DNA of 26,350 bases from SIG607 sp036307305 (GTDB lineage Bacteria > Bacillota > Clostridia > Oscillospirales > Acutalibacteraceae): NCBI GenBank assembly GCA_036307305.1, contig JAXJXV010000017.1:1-26350 (forward strand), written 5' to 3'. This document shows positions 21,849-26,350 of the stretch, piece after piece. Numbering within the stretch: position 1 is the stretch's first letter; each line of letters starts with the position of its first letter. A program made the translations under genes and the position numbers. Below the pieces are notes generated by a model. It worked only from the letters and a program-made list of their open reading frames with translations, ran no database searches and was not told where the DNA came from.

Positions 21849-24107
21849 ATGAGTTTAATAAGCAAAGCTGACAGAGCGCATATAGAAAACAAATATCATC
21901 TTACAGATAAGCCTTTTAATGCTCATGAGCGTTTTTCCTATCACGGTTATGACTATGATGAAACAACAGGTTTAAATGATGAGGAAATGGCAATAAGACT
22001 TAAAGAGGTTGCCGACGAGCTGGAAGCAAAGGGAACGCTTCCTGCCGTTAATAAGGCAAGAGGCTTTGAGTGTGTACTGGACAATACCAGAATTGACGTA
22101 AACGGCTATGATTATTTCGTAGGCTTTTACAGTTGGGGCAGACCTATAGATAATCAGTTTATTTGGAGACCGTATGAGAATATAGTCTCTAAAAAATATA
22201 ATATTGACTATAATCGTCACAGCAGAATTATGAATGACTCGGGTACAGCGGCTATGTGGATAGATTTTGACCACGTTGTACCTGACTGGGATGCGGTATT
22301 ATCTCTTGGCTTTAAAGGTCTTCGTGACAGGGCGAGAGAATACAGAAAAATGAATGAAGCAAAAGCTCCGCTTACCGACAAACAAAAGGATTTTTACGAT
22401 TCCATAGAAATCGAATATAATGCAATTCTTCGCATTATAGACAGATTTATAGAATATGCAGATACACATAAAACCGAAAAGAACGAAGAAATATCCGCTT
22501 GTCTCAGAAGTATAAGAAACGGCGCGCCTCAGAACACCTATGAAGCTTTACAGGTTATATATCTTTATTTTATGTTCTGTGAATCTGTAGACCGCTATCA
22601 GACAAGAAGCCTTGGACACGGTCTTGATTATTCTCTTTATCCGTTCTTTAAAAAGGATATTGAAAACGGAACCTATACTGTAGAAAAAATCAGAACGTTC
22701 CTTGCGCATTTCTTAATGCAGTTTTCAGCCATTGGAAACTATTGGGGTCAGCCTTTCTGGCTTGGCGGTACAGACGTTAATGGTAAAACTCTGGTTAATG
22801 AGCTTTCGTATATTATTCTTGACGTATATGATGAGCTTAATATTTACAATCCGAAAATTCAGATAAAGTATAACTATAACACACCCGTTGACTTTACAGA
22901 AAAGGTGCTTAGAGTTATCAGAAGCGGTAAAACCTGTTTCTTGTTTGCCTTTGAGCCTTCCATTGTAAAATCTCTTATGAGTAATATGGGAGCTACCTAT
23001 GAAGAGGCTATTACCTGTGATATAAGCGGTTGCTCTGAAATGCATATACGGCATAATGAAACCTGTATGGGTACGGGTTATATCAATGCAGCTAAGGCTA
23101 TGTCTTATGTATTCACAAACGGTTATGATACCGTTACAAACAGACAGATAGGTCTGCAGACAGGCGACGTAGCGGAAATGAAAACCTTTGAGGAATTCTA
23201 CGCCGCATTCCTTAAACAGTGGGCATATCTTATTGATACGGTTATTGATATAAGCAAAGGATACGAGCCGTACGTTGATGAAATTAATCCTGCGGTAATG
23301 CATTCTGCTACTATGGAGTGTAGTCTTACTTCTATGCTTGACGGTTATTCTAAGGCGCCTAAATATAATACTTCTTCTTTGCTTAATTGCGCCTTCGGAA
23401 CAGCCGTTGACAGTGTACTTGCTGTAAAAGAACTTGTATTTAATACAAAGGAAACTACCCTTGCAGAGCTTAAAGACGCTCTCAGTAAAAACTGGGAAGG
23501 CTATGAAAAGCTCAGAGCAAAAGCTCTTAACTGCCGTCTTAAATACGGAAATGGTATGGAAGAAGCTGACCGTTACGCTTTTGCGATGTCCTCTTGGTAC
23601 GCTACTTACGTTACGGGAAGACCAAACGGAAGAGGCGGCTTCTATAAAGCTGATATGCATTCTGCTTTGCAGTTTGTTATTCAGGGTAAGAAAACCGAAG
23701 CAACACCAGACGGAAGAAAATTTGGCGATGAGTATTCCAAGAACGGTTCTCCCGTAGTTGGTATGGATAGAGAAGGTATAACTGCTCTTCTTAAATCTGT
23801 GGCTTCTGCAGAACCCACACGTTATTCTGTATCCTACGTTCTTGATGCAATGCTTCATCCCTCTGCTGTGCAGGGTGAAGATGGTATTAAAGCTATGAAA
23901 GCTATTCTTGATACATATATGAAGCTTGGCGGCGTATCTATTCAGTTTAATATTTTTGATGCGAATATGCTTAAAGACGCTCAGAAGAATCCTGATAAGT
24001 ATAAAAATCTTCAGGTAAGAGTAAGCGGTTGGAACGTTCTGTGGAATAATCTTTCTAAGGAAGAACAGGATGCGTATATTTTAAGGGCAGAAAATATTAA
24101 ACAATGA
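21849..24107 (+). CDS. Glycyl radical enzyme of unassigned subclass
   Basis: 752 residues. The C-terminal radical loop is RVSGW with G727, followed by the family's closing Q-x5-R pattern (SKEEQDAYILR). The thiyl cysteine is C395 in a GCSE motif (394-397), which retains the Glu two residues after Cys seen in the dehydratase/lyase-type enzymes (usually GCVE). Other family blocks: HVVPDWDAVLSLGFKGL from H142, KYGN (565-568), ATPDGR (618-623), and the IQFNIFDANMLKDAQ strand near the C-terminus. It lacks the Cys-Cys pair of pyruvate formate-lyase. The motif is not one I can tie to choline lyase, glycerol or hydroxyproline dehydratase, isethionate lyase or arylacetate decarboxylase. Product radical chemistry (dehydration, C-C, C-N or C-S cleavage) is open. 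GAGGTG precedes the ATG. First gene of a three-gene operon with a transporter and its activase. Confidence 0.92.
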   Translation: MSLISKADRAHIENKYHLTDKPFNAHERFSYHGYDYDETTGLNDEEMAIRLKEVADELEAKGTLPAVNKARGFECVLDNTRIDVNGYDYFVGFYSWGRPIDNQFIWRPYENIVSKKYNIDYNRHSRIMNDSGTAAMWIDFDHVVPDWDAVLSLGFKGLRDRAREYRKMNEAKAPLTDKQKDFYDSIEIEYNAILRIIDRFIEYADTHKTEKNEEISACLRSIRNGAPQNTYEALQVIYLYFMFCESVDRYQTRSLGHGLDYSLYPFFKKDIENGTYTVEKIRTFLAHFLMQFSAIGNYWGQPFWLGGTDVNGKTLVNELSYIILDVYDELNIYNPKIQIKYNYNTPVDFTEKVLRVIRSGKTCFLFAFEPSIVKSLMSNMGATYEEAITCDISGCSEMHIRHNETCMGTGYINAAKAMSYVFTNGYDTVTNRQIGLQTGDVAEMKTFEEFYAAFLKQWAYLIDTVIDISKGYEPYVDEINPAVMHSATMECSLTSMLDGYSKAPKYNTSSLLNCAFGTAVDSVLAVKELVFNTKETTLAELKDALSKNWEGYEKLRAKALNCRLKYGNGMEEADRYAFAMSSWYATYVTGRPNGRGGFYKADMHSALQFVIQGKKTEATPDGRKFGDEYSKNGSPVVGMDREGITALLKSVASAEPTRYSVSYVLDAMLHPSAVQGEDGIKAMKAILDTYMKLGGVSIQFNIFDANMLKDAQKNPDKYKNLQVRVSGWNVLWNNLSKEEQDAYILRAENIKQ

Positions 24108-25027
24108 AAAACATAGTAAAAAACATAAACGGATTTATTATGAGGCCTTTCGGTCTGGCGGTTTGCGCAATCATTTATACTTTTATGTTTGGTTGCGCAT
24201 TTCCCCTTGTGAAAATCTGTATAGAACAGTTTGGTATATCTGCAGATGATAATGTGAGTAAGTGTTTACTTGCAGGGGTCAGATTTTTTCTATCAGGTCT
24301 TATTCTTGTGTTTATTTGCAGAAAAAACAATGCAGATAAAAGAAAAGCATTGTCATACAGCTTTTTATACGGTATCTTCGGAACCACCCTCAAATATGCC
24401 TGTACGTATATTGGTTTATCACTGGTAACCGGTTCAAAAGGCGCTATACTTGACCAGATGGGTGTGTTTTTGCTGGTTATTTTTTCAGGACTGTTTTTTA
24501 AGGGAGATAGATTATCTTTTCTGAAAATTATAGGCTGTATCCTTGGCCTTCTGGGTATTGTTGCAGTAGGCTTTGAGGGGCTGAATTTTTCATTTTCCTT
24601 CATGGGAGAGGGAATGATAATTTTAGCAGCATTCTTTAATACGTTAGAATATTTCGTCGCAAAGTTCGCCAGTGATAAGGTAAGCTCAGCAGAGCTTGTT
24701 GGCAAAGGTCAGCTTATAGGCGGTATATTGCTTATGTTAATAGCTCTTCTTTTGGGAGGCAGATTTACATCAGTAACCGTAAAAGGAGTGCTGTCTCTGA
24801 CCGCTCTTGTAATTATTTCTTCCTTTGCCTATACACTTTCGCTTATGCCTCTTAAATATCATCCTGTATCTAAGGTTACTATTTATAATTTGCTTATAAC
24901 GGTTTTCGGAGTAATAATGTCAGGAATAGTGCTTAGAGAAAATATATTTAAAATCGAGTATATTGTAGCGATTGCCCTTATATCTGTAGGTATTTTTGTT
25001 ATAAACAAACAACAGGAGAGAGAATGA
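24104..25027 (+). CDS. EamA/DMT family transporter
   Basis: 307 residues with about ten hydrophobic segments in two EamA repeats (roughly 15-150 and 165-300). The second carries GEGMIILAAFFNTLEYFVAKFAS and a C-terminal SVGIFVINK. DMT transporters move small metabolites such as amino acids, amines or sugars, in either direction. Its ATG overlaps the glycyl radical enzyme stop by 4 bases (ATGA), so the two are translationally coupled. The activase gene begins 4 bases after its stop. The position strongly suggests it imports the enzyme's substrate or exports its product. The substrate is unknown. Confidence 0.9.
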   Translation: MKNIVKNINGFIMRPFGLAVCAIIYTFMFGCAFPLVKICIEQFGISADDNVSKCLLAGVRFFLSGLILVFICRKNNADKRKALSYSFLYGIFGTTLKYACTYIGLSLVTGSKGAILDQMGVFLLVIFSGLFFKGDRLSFLKIIGCILGLLGIVAVGFEGLNFSFSFMGEGMIILAAFFNTLEYFVAKFASDKVSSAELVGKGQLIGGILLMLIALLLGGRFTSVTVKGVLSLTALVIISSFAYTLSLMPLKYHPVSKVTIYNLLITVFGVIMSGIVLRENIFKIEYIVAIALISVGIFVINKQQERE

Positions 25028-25031
25028 ATTT

Positions 25032-25922
25032 ATGACGTACGGAATTATTAGTGATATTAAACGCTTTGCCGTACACGATGGTGACGGAATAAGAACAACA
25101 CTGTTTTTGAAGGGCTGTTCACTTAAATGTGTGTGGTGCCATAATCCTGAGGGAATTGCTTTTAATCCCCAACTTGCTGTTTACAGTAATAAATGTACGG
25201 GTTGTATGGAATGTGCAAAGGTGTGTCCAAATAATGCACATATCTTTAAAGACGGTGTTCACGAATTTAAAAGCGACCTGTGCAAAGAATGCTCAGAATG
25301 TGAAAAAAACTGTTTTTCCAAGGCTATTACGCTTTACGGAAAGCGTGTAACTGTAGATGAGATACTTCCGTTACTGCTTGAAGACAGAGCGTTTTATGAA
25401 ACATCATCAGGCGGAGTTACGCTGTCCGGCGGAGAATGTCTTTGTCAGGCGGATTTTTGCGCCGAGCTTCTCAAAAGACTGAAAGAAGAGGGAATACATA
25501 CAGCGGTTGATACCTGCGGATACGTTCAAAGAGAAAGCATAGATAAGGTGTTGCCCTATACAGACGTCTTTCTTTATGATATAAAGGCTATAGACAGCAA
25601 TGTACATATTAAGTGTACAGGACAGCCAAATGAACTGATACTGGAAAATTTAAAATATATAGACTCAATGAACAAAGCTATAGAGATAAGAATACCTTAT
25701 GTTCCCGATTATAACAGCGGAGAAATAGAGAAAATCGGAAAATTTATAGCAGAACTGAAAAACGTAACAAAAGTAAGGGTACTTGCATATCACAATTATT
25801 CGGGGTCAAAATATGAGGCGTTGAGTATGGAAAATACCTTACCTGAAAATTTGCCCACTACCGAAGAAATTGAGAAAGCTGTAAATTATCTTAAAGCGTT
25901 AGGGATTAATGCAGTGTCATAA
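25032..25922 (+). CDS. Glycyl radical enzyme activating enzyme (radical SAM)
   Basis: 296 residues. The SAM-cleaving cluster motif C-x3-C-x2-C is at C29, C33 and C36 (CSLKCVWC). Two further C-x2-C-x2-C-x3-C ferredoxin-like sets are at C55/58/61/65 and C84/87/90/94. This insert marks activases of the non-formate-lyase enzymes; pyruvate formate-lyase activase lacks it. SGGVTLSGGE (126-135) and DTCG (160-163) are also present. It should abstract hydrogen from G727 of the enzyme encoded first in the operon, using SAM. It is the last gene before a strong terminator. The specific pairing is inferred from adjacency. Confidence 0.94.
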   Translation: MTYGIISDIKRFAVHDGDGIRTTLFLKGCSLKCVWCHNPEGIAFNPQLAVYSNKCTGCMECAKVCPNNAHIFKDGVHEFKSDLCKECSECEKNCFSKAITLYGKRVTVDEILPLLLEDRAFYETSSGGVTLSGGECLCQADFCAELLKRLKEEGIHTAVDTCGYVQRESIDKVLPYTDVFLYDIKAIDSNVHIKCTGQPNELILENLKYIDSMNKAIEIRIPYVPDYNSGEIEKIGKFIAELKNVTKVRVLAYHNYSGSKYEALSMENTLPENLPTTEEIEKAVNYLKALGINAVS

Positions 25923-25929
25923 TAATCAT

Positions 25930-25962
25930 AAAAAGCTGTCATTGTTGTAATGACAGCTTTTT
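25930..25962 (+). terminator. Rho-independent terminator of the glycyl radical enzyme operon
   Basis: A perfect 14-bp stem (25930-25943 with 25949-25962) has core GCTGTCATT/AATGACAGC, a 5-base loop, and ends in T5. It begins 8 bases after the stop codon. Confidence 0.93.
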
Positions 25963-26059
25963 ACATGATAAATTTTGTGTGAATTTTTAATGAGATTTAT
26001 AGAAAATTGTTGCATAATATAGCAACATTAAAAACCTCGCAAACCTTTATAAATAAAGG

Positions 26060-26083
26060 AAAACCGCGTATTTACGCGGTTTT
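26060..26083 (-). terminator. Terminator of the tRNA-Leu gene
   Basis: A 10-bp stem, AAAACCGCGT/ACGCGGTTTT with a 4-base loop, is followed on the minus strand by CCUUUAUUU. It lies just past the tRNA 3' end. Confidence 0.75.
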
Positions 26084-26089
26084 CTGATA

Positions 26090-26172
26090 TGGTGCGGGTG
26101 ACAGGACTTGAACCTGCACGGAGTTCCGCTAGCTCCTAAGGCTAGTGCGTCTGCCAATTCCGCCACACCCGC
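26090..26172 (-). tRNA. tRNA-Leu, anticodon UAG
   Basis: 83 bases with an encoded CCA (26090-26092). The acceptor stem GCGGGTG/CACCCGC is perfect. The D-arm contains GGCGGAATTGGCAGACGC. The anticodon stem CTAGC/GCTAG encloses loop CTTAGGA with anticodon TAG. A long variable arm (CGGA/TCCG) marks a class II tRNA, and GGTTCAAGTCC is the T-arm. It reads CUA and probably other CUN leucine codons. Confidence 0.96.
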
Positions 26173-26350
26173 AGATATAAATGTTAAGATTTAGTTTGTA
26201 TATGTTAATGAATAAAGAGGGAAGACGGCAGCCGCACTACGTGCGTTACCCTCAGAAATATAGTCGTACTGCTTGCTTGGAGCGCGTCGCATTACTCCTT
26301 ATTTCTTCACCTCAGCGCATTGCCTTCATCATCCACCGGATGCGGCAAAG
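26173..26350. repeat. Non-coding right edge with small palindromes
   Basis: No gene is visible. The segment is richer in GC than the rest of the intergenic DNA. It holds CGCAC-TAC-GTGCG (26233-26245) and a nested stem, TTGCC/GGCAA (26320-26324 with 26344-26348) around CATCC/GGATG (26330-26334 with 26338-26342). It may be part of an interspersed repeat cut by the window edge. Confidence 0.35.

Noticed and set aside
22725..23858. Long 377-residue open frame antisense to the glycyl radical enzyme gene
   Set aside because: It is a shadow of the strongly coding plus-strand gene; the translation is rich in Cys, His, Arg and Ser without any domain pattern and has no promoter or ribosome binding site.
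21849..24107. Pyruvate formate-lyase
   Set aside because: The length matches, but the active site is GCSE with a single thiyl Cys rather than the Cys-Cys pair, and the activase carries the two extra Fe-S cluster sets absent from formate-lyase activase.
26090..26172. tRNA-Leu as an integration site for a mobile element
   Set aside because: No integrase, no direct repeat of the tRNA 3' end elsewhere in the window, and no mobile genes nearby.

Overview
The window looks like a chromosomal segment of a low-GC, strictly anaerobic, probably gut-dwelling member of the Clostridia (Oscillospirales/Ruminococcaceae-like). The reasons are AT-rich DNA with strong Shine-Dalgarno sites, a SpoIVFB-like M50 protease, the clostridial radical-SAM pair TIGR03960/TIGR03936, an oxygen-sensitive glycyl radical enzyme (GRE) with its activase, and a CCA-encoding tRNA-Leu. 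No phage, plasmid or CRISPR genes are visible. The taxonomy is inferred from gene content, not computed.

Layout. 1-350: non-coding, with an inverted pair of short palindromic repeats at the edge. 351-1152: a tiny membrane protein and an M50 site-2 protease. 1200-3657: a radical SAM protein overlapping its DUF2344 partner. 3834-5864: a two-gene sugar operon (TIM-barrel isomerase/epimerase plus Gfo/Idh/MocA dehydrogenase) closed by a strong terminator. 6014-14741: one long aromatic amino acid operon in the order aminotransferase, pheA, aroB, aroC, aroE-aroK fusion, aroQ, aroA, broken tyrA, DAHP synthase. It has a consensus promoter, a 10-bp inverted repeat over the start site, and a bidirectional terminator. 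14776-18784 (minus): a Ca2+-type P-type ATPase and a CorC/HlyC-like CBS membrane protein, preceded by a consensus promoter and a ~190-nt leader that folds into a three-way junction. 19087-20700 (minus): lactate permease with its own promoter and a terminator-like hairpin at the transcript's 5' end. 20891-25922: an AraC regulator divergent from a three-gene operon of an unassigned GRE, an EamA transporter and a GRE activase. 26090-26172: tRNA-Leu(UAG) on the minus strand. The right edge is non-coding and palindrome-rich.

How the genes work together. The aro operon encodes every step from erythrose-4-phosphate plus PEP to chorismate and on to phenylpyruvate/phenylalanine. The prephenate dehydrogenase gene has lost its middle, so the tyrosine branch is predicted to be broken unless another copy exists elsewhere. 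The GRE cluster is a self-contained unit: sensor/regulator, radical enzyme, translationally coupled transporter, and activase with two extra Fe-S clusters. The enzyme carries a Gly-Cys-Ser-Glu active-site motif and an RVSGW radical loop. It is neither pyruvate formate-lyase nor any GRE subclass I can name, and it is the best candidate here for an undescribed system. The CorC leader RNA and the tyrA deletion are the next most interesting items.
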